The position numbers and the translations under genes were made by a program. This document shows, piece after piece, positions 22,801 to 32,335 of a stretch of 64,000 nucleotides of DNA. The DNA is taken from NCBI RefSeq assembly GCF_024666595.1, contig NZ_CP088296.1, positions 1,488,001 through 1,552,000 of the forward strand. Direction: 5' to 3'. This DNA comes from Sphingomonas sp. J315 (GTDB lineage Bacteria > Pseudomonadota > Alphaproteobacteria > Sphingomonadales > Sphingomonadaceae). Within the stretch, counting starts at the first letter, position 1. The number at the start of each line of letters is the position of its first letter. The notes beneath the pieces are model-generated. The model was not told the DNA's origin. It saw only the letters and a program-made list of their open reading frames with translations, and made no database searches.

Positions 22801-23236
22801 GCCTGCCGCCGACGGCGTCCCGGCGCATGACCCGGCAGCGGTAACGGAGCCTGACGGGCCGTCGCGTGCGCTCACCGTCCTTGTCGTCGATGACGATTCC
22901 CGCATCGTCGCGGCCAGCCTCGCGCTGCTCGCGGCATTGGGCCATCGTGGCATGGGTGCGCGCGACGCGAACGAAGCGCTCGAGATGGTGGAGCGCGCAG
23001 ACGCTGCGCTGGTCGATTATCAGCTTGGCGACGCACAAACCGGTCTGGCCCTCATCCCGGCCTTGCGCGCGCGCCGGTCGGGACTACCGATTCTGTTGGT
23101 TACCGCAGAGTCCGGCGCGGAACTGTGCGCCCGGGCTGCAGCGTTGGGCGTCGAGATGCTCGCCAAGCCCGCGACCCCCGACGCGATCGATGCGTTCCTG
23201 CGCGGCGCCTCAGTCGCGCGAATCGATCCCGAGTGA
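19889..23236 (+). CDS. crbS: SSF-linked hybrid sensor histidine kinase (CrbS-like)
   Basis: About 1,115 residues. I chose GTG at 19889 because GGAG precedes it by eight bases. A sodium:solute-symporter-like membrane domain of about 12 helices comes first. A PAS domain follows (FENIDAGISVVDADLNLVAWNSRYLELF), then a HisKA box with His769 (AASHDLLQPLHAARLF), a HATPase domain (NIVGNALRYTP, GLGLGLALV) and a C-terminal receiver with Asp1043 (LVDYQLGD). This architecture is CrbS-like; such kinases with CrbR control acetyl-CoA synthetase and acetate use. No target gene is adjacent. The 3' end overlaps the convergent regulator by 27 bases. Confidence 0.88.
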   Translation: MSLSLSTFFALALVLLMFAVAALVERKSDVVRPHLRRRAYTLALGVYCTSWTFYGAVGSAVRDGWSYLPIYAAPILLLLVAPRLLRRLAYSVAEERATTVSDFIAARFRHDIVVARLVTTIALFGTIPYIALQLRSIGAAFSIVSGADVATQTMLVAAPVLALFAALFGARKFELAGRSEGLLYAIALESVIKLVALLLVAGIAVAVIANSDPATLSRGLERFQQSFSTDRISIEVAVIFLIAMPAIIVLPRQFYMGLVEARQPDDFVHARFGLASYLAVMALVVLPIALAGVISLQPDVPVDWYVLELPAEQGQYWVVIAALLGGVSAAASMAIVDSTALATMVSNDLLFPTLVRRRGLASAAASGAMGERMLTLRRLTILAIMALGLGWALLVSSQDSLASIGLIAFAAMAQFVPHLMLAATGKDRDPLAARASLATGFLLWLYTLALPPVLPAYWIAGLTGGLADPVNLLGIGSASPLTHGVIWSVGANLLVYAAVAARGIHAPQLPRLFGAERAISNQRDLIALTGSFVGHERADRAFDDMDPMAPVDRRSARRARALIAQVVGASSARALVASALAGNRMSLQDVARLLDEGGASLQFSRKLLASTFENIDAGISVVDADLNLVAWNSRYLELFDYPSDMVYVGAPVADLIRHNARHGDFGPGEIDYHVEKRLDHLRNGQPHSFERRRHDGKTIKTVGGPMPGGGYVMSFTDISAEARAQAELRTTLEELERRVDQRTSELSAANQRLALADRDKTRFLAAASHDLLQPLHAARLFTGALARDVSPTQQGLVGQIEGSLLAAEDLLRSLLDISRLDAGGVTPEPVAIALAPFLSDLLANLRPTAAAQGLRLDAVALRGAVRCDVGLLRSVLQNIVGNALRYTPAGGVLVGVRRRGGDWRIDIVDTGVGLEEAQIPLIFAEFTRLGMVEAEGLGLGLALVRRILPLIGGRLDVRSRPGRGSRFILTLPAADGVPAHDPAAVTEPDGPSRALTVLVVDDDSRIVAASLALLAALGHRGMGARDANEALEMVERADAALVDYQLGDAQTGLALIPALRARRSGLPILLVTAESGAELCARAAALGVEMLAKPATPDAIDAFLRGASVARIDPE

Positions 23237-23836
23237 GCGCGCCACCAGCGCCGCCTGGGTCCGCGTTCGCACGTCCAGCTTGCGCATGATCGCTGTCATG
23301 TGAACCTTCACCGTCGCCTCGCTGATATCGAGGCGGTGGGCGATCTGTTTGTTCAATTGTCCATCGAGCACCGCGAGCAAAACCTTGAGCTGCATCGGAG
23401 TGAAACCGGCAACCGTCCTGCGGACCTGATCTGCCGGCTGGACACCGGGCGGTTGTTCGACCGGTGCGACATGGTTGAGCGCGCGAGCGATCGCATCCTC
23501 GATCGTGGCGAGGTCGCACCCTTTGTGAAGATAGCCGACCGCGCCAAACGCGCGCGCCTCCCCCGCCGCTTCGGCTCCGGCACTCGATACGACCAGAATC
23601 GGAACATCGGGGCATTCGGCGTGCAGCAACGCAATACCCGAATAGCCGACCGCGCCGGGCATTTTGAGGTCGAGCAGGATCAGGCGCAGCTCCTGCGTCG
23701 ATGCGGCGGCCGCGGCAGCGGTCGCCAGCGTGCCGGCCTCGACGATGCGCGCGCCCGGCATGATCCGCTCGATCGCCAGCTTCAGCGCCTGGCGGAACAG
23801 CGGGTGATCGTCCGCGATCAGGACCGACCCGCTCAC
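23210..23836 (-). CDS. crbR: NarL/LuxR-type response regulator (CrbR-like)
   Basis: About 208 residues from the GTG at 23836 (SGSVLIADDHPLFRQAL); an in-frame GTG at 23947 would add 37 residues without receiver-like sequence, so I prefer the shorter form. The receiver has the acidic pair ADD, the phospho-accepting Asp in LILLDLKMPG and the Lys in YLHKG. The LuxR HTH reads NKQIAHRLDISEATVKVHM. It is the natural partner of the kinase at 19889-23236. The tail-to-tail overlap of the two genes is unusual, because partners are more often co-directional. Confidence 0.88.
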   Translation of the reverse strand: MSGSVLIADDHPLFRQALKLAIERIMPGARIVEAGTLATAAAAAASTQELRLILLDLKMPGAVGYSGIALLHAECPDVPILVVSSAGAEAAGEARAFGAVGYLHKGCDLATIEDAIARALNHVAPVEQPPGVQPADQVRRTVAGFTPMQLKVLLAVLDGQLNKQIAHRLDISEATVKVHMTAIMRKLDVRTRTQAALVARSLGIDSRD

Positions 23837-24674
23837 GACAGAATCGCCAAGTGAAGCATGGAGCCGTCCAAGCGCTGAATTCCGATAGGCACTCTCGTCA
23901 ACACTCCCCCGGTCGCGGACTCCGGGTCCGACCCCGAAGTCGAACACTTATCAGCCAGCCATTCGGTCGCAATGGGGACGTGACGACACGGACGCCAAGG
24001 TGCCCGCGAGCATTGCCGTTCAGGACTGCGGGCAAATCGCACGCCCGTGAAAGAGAGACGAATGGCGGAGCGGGAGGCTGCCAAATTTTTCTGAATCTAA
24101 AGAGAAATTATGTCTTTCAAGTGTTTCGTCATAATATTGGCCATAAAGCCGGCTTCGGACTCGTCATGAATAGAAAACGCCACAACCACGACAGCGGAGG
24201 AGGAGGTGCGGGCCGCAAATGCGCGCCATACGACCCAAGGGCATCTCAGCGCTTCCCAAGGCCACATTGATCGGTAATGTTCGCATCAAGCGCATGGGAT
24301 CGCTACGGTCGGACGCTCGCGCTGGTTCGGGGCTCTAAAGGTGACCGCTCCTGTTGGCCAAGCGATCGACCGGGGAGACTGGGATAGCCGGTCCGGAGTT
24401 GAGGCGCAGATTAAAAAATCCGTTTTGCTAAGCACACGATGAACGCGAGCAGGTCGCATCCCTTCTGCGGACCTCCAAACTTAGTTCCATGAACTGATCT
24501 GGCTCCTCATGTTGGCGACGCAAACACGGCCAAAATCCAAAGTAGCATCACTGCCAACATTCCCGACTTTAGCTAATCGAGCAGGCCAATGAAGTTAGAA
24601 CTCCCTCTGCTGCCGTTAATCCTGGACGCGCCGCGAGCAATTTCCCATCATGCACCCCAAGAGGTGAGACCGAG
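23837..24674. other. Gene-poor gap
   Basis: I see no convincing gene here. The base composition falls well below that of the flanking operons, and short open frames lack ribosome sites and codon bias. It marks the left edge of the accessory region. The promoter for the orphan gene at 24675 must lie here, and a GAGGTGAG ribosome site precedes that start. Confidence 0.5.
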
Positions 24675-25406
24675 ATGATTAACGACGCTGTCACGTTTCA
24701 ATTCCGGCGCTTAGATGAGCCGCGGCTCACACTTCCAGCCGCTTTCATCGGTGGTGTTACCTCGACCTTCACGCGCATGGCGGAAGAACTAGCAGCTACC
24801 GGCGGATATGAGGTGCGGATCGAGCTTGAACTGCTCTCCGCACAGCAGGGGTCTCTGACCACAATGTGGATTGCGACGGTTGAGTGGCTCAACGAGCGGC
24901 GCACCTCGCCAGGCGAGGTGGCAACTTTGATCGCCCTACCTCTCGCAGCGTTGCAGATGCTCAATTCTGGCAGTTCCGCCAGTGCGGTGCCGACGACCCC
25001 AGAACCGAGCTATGAACGCGCGCTAGCGATAGTCGAGCGAGCCGAGGCGCGTGTAACCGCGAAGGAGTGGGCAACGAGTCTGCAGAACGCCATTGAGATA
25101 TGCCGAGTCGATGAGGTTTTGATTGTGGTTCCCGATTCCCCAGGACGCGTGGTGCGCGGCTCGAACTACCTGGGTCGCAAGATGTCTGAGTATCTTCGGG
25201 TAGAACCCGATCAGATTGGAGACCTGATCCGGGATCTGCGTCGGATCGACGCAATCTGCGATGTCGTCGTGCTGAATGATCGAACGGTCCGGTATTTTGT
25301 GCCCCACCCAGACTCCGATCTGAACAACTTTCTGATGCAGATCGAAGATATCAAGAAGGCGTATCAAGTCACGGCTAGTCGCGATGAACGCGACATAATA
25401 TTTTGA
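24675..25406 (+). CDS. Orphan protein of unknown function
   Basis: 243 residues that I do not recognise. The start is supported by GAGGTGAGACCGAG just upstream. The N-terminal 100 residues mix beta-like segments with one hydrophobic stretch (VATLIALPLAALQML, near residues 82-96). The C-terminal half is alpha/beta-like and charged (VDEVLIVVPDSPGRVV, ICDVVVLNDRTVRYFV). No nucleotidyltransferase, nuclease or ATPase motif is visible. Composition is less GC-rich than the core genes. It stands 974 bases ahead of the Hhe-like operon on the same strand and could be an accessory to it, but this is a guess. Confidence 0.65.
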   Translation: MINDAVTFQFRRLDEPRLTLPAAFIGGVTSTFTRMAEELAATGGYEVRIELELLSAQQGSLTTMWIATVEWLNERRTSPGEVATLIALPLAALQMLNSGSSASAVPTTPEPSYERALAIVERAEARVTAKEWATSLQNAIEICRVDEVLIVVPDSPGRVVRGSNYLGRKMSEYLRVEPDQIGDLIRDLRRIDAICDVVVLNDRTVRYFVPHPDSDLNNFLMQIEDIKKAYQVTASRDERDIIF

Positions 25407-26380
25407 CGTGCTACTATTATTTTAATCCCATGCGCGCTGCAATTGTAAAAAATGCTCGATTGAGCGCGCTAATAGCTGCCATGCTGCCCGCGAATGATCG
25501 CTTTCAGAGCTCCATGCTCGGGATTTGCGGACCGCGTCCATTTGCTGACAAAGGGACATGCCGCATCTCTCCAGGTTTGCGCTTAAGATGACGCAAATGC
25601 CGGTCGGGCAATAACCCAAGTTGGTGACGCGTTCTCGACGCGGCGCCGGTCAAAATGAATCAATAGGGCGATTGAGAAGAGCCGTCGCATAATAATACTG
25701 TCGCGACAGGTTGTAGTGGCACGATCGGCAGGCTGAATGACGGATTTTCGAGCGCATTGCAGACTGGCAGTTTGTACTGAGACGGCCCGGCAGCTACTGG
25801 GCCGATTGCAGACTGGCCGGTTTCAAGAGCAGCAGCTGTGAAAGCGGACCTTCGTTCAACTAAGCCTCGAGTCGCAAAGGACCCACAGTCGGTCATTCAG
25901 GCCGCCCTTGCGATTTCCAAACTTCAGCCACTCGTTTATGATGTTACCTGTGACCGCTCAGAGCTCCAGCACAGCTGACAAATCGGCACGCCTTGAGAAA
26001 GCAGAACGCGAACGTCGTCGAGCTTGACGTCCGGCGCGTCGCAGACTCAACATGAACTGGAAGTCCCCTGAATGTTTTCCAGGGCGTCGCTGGCGTTGTT
26101 GGATGACAGATTTCGGTAAGGTCAAAGGCAGGCTTGCGACACCCTGGTTGCGCCGCCATCACCGTAGAGTTTTGCGGATATCGCGTTGGCCTTTGTTCTC
26201 CGCATGCTCTCAAACTTAATTGTCGAGCGATGCTGCTTGAAGCAATCGTTTTACAGCTGGGTCAAGCAGCGGGAACGTCTGGCGCGCGCCGGAACAGACC
26301 ATAACGGCCGAAAATTCGTGCGCAGTTCATTCTTTTTAACTTGGTAATGCGTCGCTATCCTGTCCATCAAGGGGGATGCC
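25407..26380. other. Gene-poor gap with degenerate short repeats
   Basis: No supportable gene. A 12-base direct repeat, ATTGCAGACTGG, occurs at 25756-25767 and 25805-25816, 49 bases apart. Small open frames on the minus strand show no ribosome sites or protein-like composition. The low GC and lack of coding signal suggest remnant or recently acquired DNA upstream of the Hhe-like operon. Confidence 0.5.
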
Positions 26381-29300
26381 ATGCAGATTTTCAACGATGA
26401 TGCGGCAGGGTCGGAGACAGGAGAGGGGCGCCATCCGGCGATAGTCGCCGATGTTGCGGGCAGTTTCACTTACGCTTCCTATCAGAACGCGATCCCCGTA
26501 CTTCGTTCGATCCGAATCGACAACGAACCGGGCCAGCGCCATGAAAACTGCCGACTGGAGCTGACTGCGTCCCCCGCCTTTTTGCGGCCTAAGACCTGGA
26601 TGATCGACAGGCTTGCGCCGGGTGACAGCCTGCCGCTCGGCGACCGCAAGGTCGAGCTCGACGCCGACTATCTTTCCGGCCTGAACGAGGCCGAGCGCGG
26701 CGAGATCACGCTGCGGCTTATCGCTGGCGACACGCTGCTCGACGAGCAGCGCTTCGCCGTTCGCCTGCTGGCGCGCGACGAATGGGGCGGGGTCGCCGAC
26801 ATGGCGCAACTGCTTCCCGCGTTCGTAATGCCGAACGAACCCGCGGTCGCGCGTATTCTGCGCACCGCGGCAGAGCGGCTGGCGGCGCATGGCCATGCCA
26901 GCGGGCTGGATGGCTATCAGTCGGGTGACCCGCAGCGCGCGTACATGCTGTGTGCGGCGATCTATTCGGCGATCGCTGCCATGGGAGTGCATTATGCCGA
27001 GCCGCCCGCCAGCTTCGAGGCTCGCGGACAGAAGGTGCGCCGCCCGGCGACGATTGCCGAGGAGCGACTGGGCACCTGCCTCGACACCACGCTGCTGTTC
27101 GCGGCGGCGCTGGAAGGGGCGGGCCTATACCCCGTCATCCTTATGTTCGAGGGACATGCCGCAGTCGGCGTATGGCTGGTCAAGCGGACGCTGGCGAATA
27201 CGATCGAGACCGATGCGATGGAAGTGCGCAAGGCGCTTGCCTCGCACGAACTGATCGTGTTCGAGACCACAGGCGTGACGCATCGACCAGCGATGGCGCT
27301 CGACGCGGCGCAGCGCGCGCTGGATTACCGACTGGGGGAGGAAGACGCGCACGGCTTTGTCGCGGCAATCGACGTGCGGCGCGCGCGCAGCGGCGGGATC
27401 ACACCGCTCGCCTCGCACGAGCTGCGGGCCCCTGCGGATGTGGATGCGGATGATGCGGCGGCGGTAGCCGAACTGTCCCTGCCCGCGGCGCCTTCTTTCA
27501 ATGAGCTGGCAGTCGTGCCGGTTGAGGAAAAGCCGACCAATGCCGCCGGACGGATTGATCGCTGGCAACGCAAGCTGCTCGATCTGACGTTGCGCAACCG
27601 GCTGCTCAACTTCCCGGACACCAAGAAGACGATCCCGTTTCTGTGCACGGACGTGGCCTATCTCGAGGATCGGCTGGCCGATGGCGCGGCGATCCAGATC
27701 GTCTCGCTGCCCCATCAGAACCCGCTCGGCGAGCGCGATGCTGGGCTGTACCGCGAGGTGCATGGGCGCGATATCCAACGCGGTTTCGCGGCGGAAGCGC
27801 TGGCGCGCGATGAATTGCCGTCGCCGCTCGAACAAGCGCTGTTGGAGGCGCGGCTGATTGACCTGCATCGCCAGGTCCGCAACGATTTTGCCGAGGGCGG
27901 CGCGAACACACTGTTCCTCGCGGTGGGCTTTCTGCGCTGGAAGAAAAAGCCCGAAGACTCACGCAGCTATCGCGCACCGCTGCTGCTGGTGCCGGTCAAG
28001 CTTGAGCGGCGCAGCGCGAGCGCGCCCTTCCGCCTGCGCTTCCACGAGGACGAGCCGCGCTTCAACGCGACGCTGTTGCAGTTCCTGGAGCGCGAGTTCG
28101 ATTTGAAGCTGCCGCAGTTCGCCGGCGCGCTGCCCACCGACGATAGCGGTATCGATGTGACGCGGATTCATGCGATGATGCGTCACGCCGTGCGCGACGT
28201 GCCGGGAATGGAAGTGCTCGACGAGACCGCGCTGTCGACCTTCAGCTTCGCTAAGTTCTTGATGTGGAAGGATCTGGTCGAACGGACCGATGCGCTTCGC
28301 GAGAATCGCGTGGTGCGACATCTCATCGATACGCCCGAACACCCCTTCTCCGGTGAGGAGGGGCAGGTGGCCTTTCATGACGAAGCCGAGCTCGACCGCA
28401 TCTATGCGCCGGTGGACATCATCTGCCTGTTGCCGTCGGATTCGTCGCAAACTGCCGCAAGCCTGGCTGCGGCGGAGGGACGCGATTTCGTGATTGTTGG
28501 TCCGCCCGGCACGGGCAAGAGCCAGACGATCGCCAATATGATCGCCAACTGCCTGGCGGTGGGGAAGACCGTGCTGTTCGTCGCCGAGAAGACGGCTGCG
28601 CTCGACGTGGTCTATCGTCGGCTGCGCGAGCACGGCCTGGGCGATCACTGCATCGAGCTGCATTCGAACAAAGCCGATCGGCGCCATTTTCTGGCGCAGC
28701 TCAAGTCCGCATGGGAGCATGGGGGGAGCGGTGATCCGGCGCAATGGATCGCGGTGAACGAGCGGCTGCGGGTGCGGCGCGATATGCTGAACGGTTATGT
28801 CGCAGCGCTGCACAAGCGCTATCCCAATGGTTGGACGCCCTATCTCGCGCTCGGCATCGCGCTACGGGCCGCGGACGCACCCGCGCCGGAACTCGGCTGG
28901 CAACCGGGGCAGGTGCAAGACGCGCAGACGCTGGCCGCGCTGGAGGAACTGGCGGACGAACTCGGGAAGGTCTTCGGGTCGGTCGAGCATCGGCCGGCGC
29001 TCGATCTGGTAGACATCGAGGAATGGAGCGCGGCACGCCAGGACGAAGCGCTCGCGGCGGGGGCGTCGTTGCGCAATGCGAGCGAATTGCTCGAAGGCGC
29101 GCTTGACGGCTATCGGTCCGCGCTCGGCATTGAGGCGGCGGATCGGCCGGGCGAGGCCGAAATCGTCGCGCTGTCGAAGCTCGCCGAAGCGATGGAGGGT
29201 GCCCGCGGACGCGACCTGTCGATCGCGTTCGATCCCGACTTTGCGCGCTGGGCGGGCGACCTGTCTGCGCTGGAGGCAGCGATCGCCGATTATCGCGGTG

Positions 29301-32300
29301 CCGAGCACGGGCTTGCCGCAACGTTCGAGCCCGCTGCCGTGCGAGATCTGGATCCCGAGGCACTGGAGCGCCAGTGGCGCGAGGCGAGCGCCTCATTCTG
29401 GCCGTTGTCAGCGCTGGGTCGGCGCAAGGTCGCGCGGCTGTTGCAGGGCTACGCGACAAGTGGCGAGCCGCGACCGGAAAAGGACTTGCCCAACCTGCGC
29501 CGGATGAAGGCGCAGCTGGCAGTGATTGACGGTACGCCTCTCACCGATCGACCTTTGCCGATAGCGGGCCTCGACACCGACGCTGTGGCGATCGCCGACC
29601 TGCTCGCCCGCGCGGGCAAGCTCCGCGCTGCCGTGAAGCTAGACGGACAGGATCGCGACGCTGTGGCGCAGCGCATCGCCGCTGCGTTGCGGGATCGCGA
29701 TGAAACGGGCTGGATCTGGCAGGCGGGCGCCAAGCTGCTCGCGGCCACGCGGGTATTCGACACGGCGCGGGACCGCTTTGCCAGCAGCGCAGGGCGCCGC
29801 GTGACAGTCGACAGCGGGCCACACGCGCTGACCGCGCTGGGCGATACGCTTGGGGCGTTGGCGGAGTCGCGCCACCTGCTGCGCGATTGGTCGGCATGGT
29901 GCCGCGTGCGCAACCGCGCCATCGCGGCAGGGCTGGAAGGGCTGGTCGCCCGCCTGGAAGATGGGGGCGTGGCCCCGGACCAGACCCAGGCGGCGTTCCG
30001 CCTGGGTTATGCGCGGTGGTGGTTGCCCTCGGTGCTGGATGGCGATCCGGTGCTGCGCGACTTCCGCCGCTTCAGCCATGACAACGCCATCGTCGAGTTT
30101 CGTGAGATTGACGATCTGGTTCGCAGCCATGCAACCGGGCGGGTGATCAGCGCCATCGCGCACGGGCTTCCGCCGGTGCAGTCAGTGCCGCGCAATTCCG
30201 AACTGGGCCTGCTGCGCTATCAGATGGAGTTGCAACGCCCCAGCCAGTCGATCCGCGACCTGATCGGCAAGATGCCCGAGAGCTTCTCGAAGCTGGCACC
30301 GTGCATGCTGATGTCGCCGCTGTCGATCGCGCAATATTTCCCGCCTAATCAGGCATTGTTCGATGTGGTGATCTTCGATGAAGCCTCGCAGATCACGACC
30401 TGGGACGCGGTGGGCGCAATCGCGCGTGGACGCCAGACGATCATCGTCGGCGACCCCAAGCAATTGCCGCCGACCAACTTCTTCGGGCGCAACGAGGAAG
30501 AGGAGGAGGTCGCCGATCACGAGCGCGACCTCGAAAGTATCCTCGACGAAGCCAAGGCGTCGGGCATTCCGGTGCGCGACTTGCGCTGGCACTATCGCAG
30601 CCGCAGCGAATCGCTGATCGCCTTTTCGAACTATCATTATTATCAGAACCGGCTGGTCACCTTCCCGTCGCCCCAAGTCGAGGATCGCGCAGTCAGGCTG
30701 CACAAGGTGCCGAACGGAGTTTACGACCGTGGCAAGAGCCGGACCAACCGGATCGAGGCGCAGGTCGTTGCGGACGAAGCCGTGGCGCGGATGCGGACCT
30801 GGCTCGACCTGCCCGAAAAGACCCGCCCGACGTTGGGGATCATCACCTTCAATGCGCAGCAGCAATCATTGATCCTCGACCTACTCGACGCAGCCCGGCG
30901 CGAAATGCCCGCGCTCGAATGGTTTTTCGCCGACGAGCGGATCGAGCCGACGATCGTCAAGAATCTTGAAAATGTGCAGGGCGACGAGCGCGATGTCATC
31001 CTGTTCTCGATCACCTTCTGGAAGGATGCGGCGGGCAAGCTGACGATGGATTTCGGCGCGCTCAATCGCGACGGTGGCGAGCGGCGGCTGAACGTGGCGG
31101 TCACGCGCGCGCGGCAGGAGCTGATCGTGTTTTCGGGCTTCACCGCCGACCAGATCGATTCGACGCGCACCAAGGCGATGGCGGTCCATCACCTCAAGAC
31201 CTTTCTCGACTATGCCGAGCGCGGGACGATCGCGTTGCCGGCACGGACCATGGGGTCGGTCGGGGGTTTCGATTCTCCGTTCGAGGAAGCGGTAGCCGAG
31301 CAGCTGGAGCGGCGCGGCTGGCAGGTCGTGCCGCAGGTCGGCGTTTCCGGATTTCGCATCGACCTCGGCATTCGCCATCCCGATCTGCCCGGAGCCTATC
31401 TGGCCGGTGTCGAGTGCGACGGCGCCTCCTATCACAGCGCCGCAACCGCGCGCGATCGCGACAAGGTGCGTGAGCAGGTCCTGGTCGGGCTGGGCTGGAA
31501 TATCCTGCGCGTCTGGTCGACCGACTGGTGGTATGACCCATCCGGCTGCATCGAGCGGCTGCATGCTGCGCTCGATGCGCTGCTGGAGGCCGGCCGCGTC
31601 GCAGAAACCGAGCCAGCCGTCACGGTCCGTTGGGACGCCGGGCATGAAGCCGAGGGCATCGAGCCAATCGTCGACAATGACGTCGTCGAGACCTTCGAAA
31701 CGGTCCCAGGGCCCGGCGTCGCCGAAGGCGCAGTGGTCGCAGCCGAAGCGCCCCCAACCCAGGTCGCAACCGTGCAAGGGGAAGCATCGCCCGGCGTTGC
31801 TGCGGAGGGGGCGTATCGCCTGACCGATCTGTCCGGTATCGCGACCGATCCCGATCGCTTCTTCGACTTTGCCTATCGCGACACGCTCCGGGCGCTGATC
31901 GCGGCGGTGATCGAGAGCGAAAGCCCACTGCGCACCGATATCCTATACCAGCGGATCGCGCGCGCACATGGCTGGCTGCGTACCGGCTCCAAGATCCGCG
32001 AGCGCATCGAAATGCATCTGCGCGATTTCGACCGAACACAGGAATCGAGCGGCGAGTTCATCTGGAAGCGGGGTGCGATAGCCGAAACCGTCCCATACCG
32101 CATGTCGGCGGACGAGGAGTCGCGTCGCGGGATACCGGATATCCCGTTGGCCGAACTGGCGGCGGTGATTCAGGCGCATCCGGAACTGCTCGACGAGCCC
32201 GATCCCGCGCGCGAACTGGCGCGGTTGCTGGGTGTCGAACGGCTCGCGGCGGGATCGCGCACGCGGCTCGACGAGGCGATCGCGCGGATGCGCGGTGACG

Positions 32301-32335
32301 CGGGGCCGCCGATAATGCAGAACATCACCGAATGA
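26381..32335 (+). CDS. Giant Hhe-like helicase-nuclease (TGase-like / DUF4011 / SF1 helicase / PD-(D/E)XK / DUF3320)
   Basis: 1,984 residues. In order I see: an N-terminal beta domain; a transglutaminase-like fold with Cys233 (GTCLDTTLLFAAAL) and His259 (EGHAAVGVWL); DUF4011 (RIDRWQRKLLDLTLRNRLLN, from about residue 387); an SF1 helicase split by a long helical insert, with Walker A GPPGTGKS near 707 and Walker B DEAS at 1333; a restriction-like nuclease with Asp1661 and Glu1678 (VECDGASYHS); and DUF3320 near the C-terminus. This plan matches the single-protein anti-phage system named Hhe as I recall it. Here it is coupled by ATGA to an SbcD-like and an SbcC-like gene, which is not part of that description. 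Confidence 0.85.
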   Translation: MQIFNDDAAGSETGEGRHPAIVADVAGSFTYASYQNAIPVLRSIRIDNEPGQRHENCRLELTASPAFLRPKTWMIDRLAPGDSLPLGDRKVELDADYLSGLNEAERGEITLRLIAGDTLLDEQRFAVRLLARDEWGGVADMAQLLPAFVMPNEPAVARILRTAAERLAAHGHASGLDGYQSGDPQRAYMLCAAIYSAIAAMGVHYAEPPASFEARGQKVRRPATIAEERLGTCLDTTLLFAAALEGAGLYPVILMFEGHAAVGVWLVKRTLANTIETDAMEVRKALASHELIVFETTGVTHRPAMALDAAQRALDYRLGEEDAHGFVAAIDVRRARSGGITPLASHELRAPADVDADDAAAVAELSLPAAPSFNELAVVPVEEKPTNAAGRIDRWQRKLLDLTLRNRLLNFPDTKKTIPFLCTDVAYLEDRLADGAAIQIVSLPHQNPLGERDAGLYREVHGRDIQRGFAAEALARDELPSPLEQALLEARLIDLHRQVRNDFAEGGANTLFLAVGFLRWKKKPEDSRSYRAPLLLVPVKLERRSASAPFRLRFHEDEPRFNATLLQFLEREFDLKLPQFAGALPTDDSGIDVTRIHAMMRHAVRDVPGMEVLDETALSTFSFAKFLMWKDLVERTDALRENRVVRHLIDTPEHPFSGEEGQVAFHDEAELDRIYAPVDIICLLPSDSSQTAASLAAAEGRDFVIVGPPGTGKSQTIANMIANCLAVGKTVLFVAEKTAALDVVYRRLREHGLGDHCIELHSNKADRRHFLAQLKSAWEHGGSGDPAQWIAVNERLRVRRDMLNGYVAALHKRYPNGWTPYLALGIALRAADAPAPELGWQPGQVQDAQTLAALEELADELGKVFGSVEHRPALDLVDIEEWSAARQDEALAAGASLRNASELLEGALDGYRSALGIEAADRPGEAEIVALSKLAEAMEGARGRDLSIAFDPDFARWAGDLSALEAAIADYRGAEHGLAATFEPAAVRDLDPEALERQWREASASFWPLSALGRRKVARLLQGYATSGEPRPEKDLPNLRRMKAQLAVIDGTPLTDRPLPIAGLDTDAVAIADLLARAGKLRAAVKLDGQDRDAVAQRIAAALRDRDETGWIWQAGAKLLAATRVFDTARDRFASSAGRRVTVDSGPHALTALGDTLGALAESRHLLRDWSAWCRVRNRAIAAGLEGLVARLEDGGVAPDQTQAAFRLGYARWWLPSVLDGDPVLRDFRRFSHDNAIVEFREIDDLVRSHATGRVISAIAHGLPPVQSVPRNSELGLLRYQMELQRPSQSIRDLIGKMPESFSKLAPCMLMSPLSIAQYFPPNQALFDVVIFDEASQITTWDAVGAIARGRQTIIVGDPKQLPPTNFFGRNEEEEEVADHERDLESILDEAKASGIPVRDLRWHYRSRSESLIAFSNYHYYQNRLVTFPSPQVEDRAVRLHKVPNGVYDRGKSRTNRIEAQVVADEAVARMRTWLDLPEKTRPTLGIITFNAQQQSLILDLLDAARREMPALEWFFADERIEPTIVKNLENVQGDERDVILFSITFWKDAAGKLTMDFGALNRDGGERRLNVAVTRARQELIVFSGFTADQIDSTRTKAMAVHHLKTFLDYAERGTIALPARTMGSVGGFDSPFEEAVAEQLERRGWQVVPQVGVSGFRIDLGIRHPDLPGAYLAGVECDGASYHSAATARDRDKVREQVLVGLGWNILRVWSTDWWYDPSGCIERLHAALDALLEAGRVAETEPAVTVRWDAGHEAEGIEPIVDNDVVETFETVPGPGVAEGAVVAAEAPPTQVATVQGEASPGVAAEGAYRLTDLSGIATDPDRFFDFAYRDTLRALIAAVIESESPLRTDILYQRIARAHGWLRTGSKIRERIEMHLRDFDRTQESSGEFIWKRGAIAETVPYRMSADEESRRGIPDIPLAELAAVIQAHPELLDEPDPARELARLLGVERLAAGSRTRLDEAIARMRGDAGPPIMQNITE

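Noticed and set aside
23851..24270. 139-residue plus-strand frame in the gap after the response regulator
   Set aside because: No ribosome site, odd composition and partial overlap with the upstream region of crbR; not supported.
25756..25816. Short direct repeat as a CRISPR-like or att signal
   Set aside because: Only two 12-base copies, no regular spacer series, no cas gene or integrase; chance or decay is enough to explain it.
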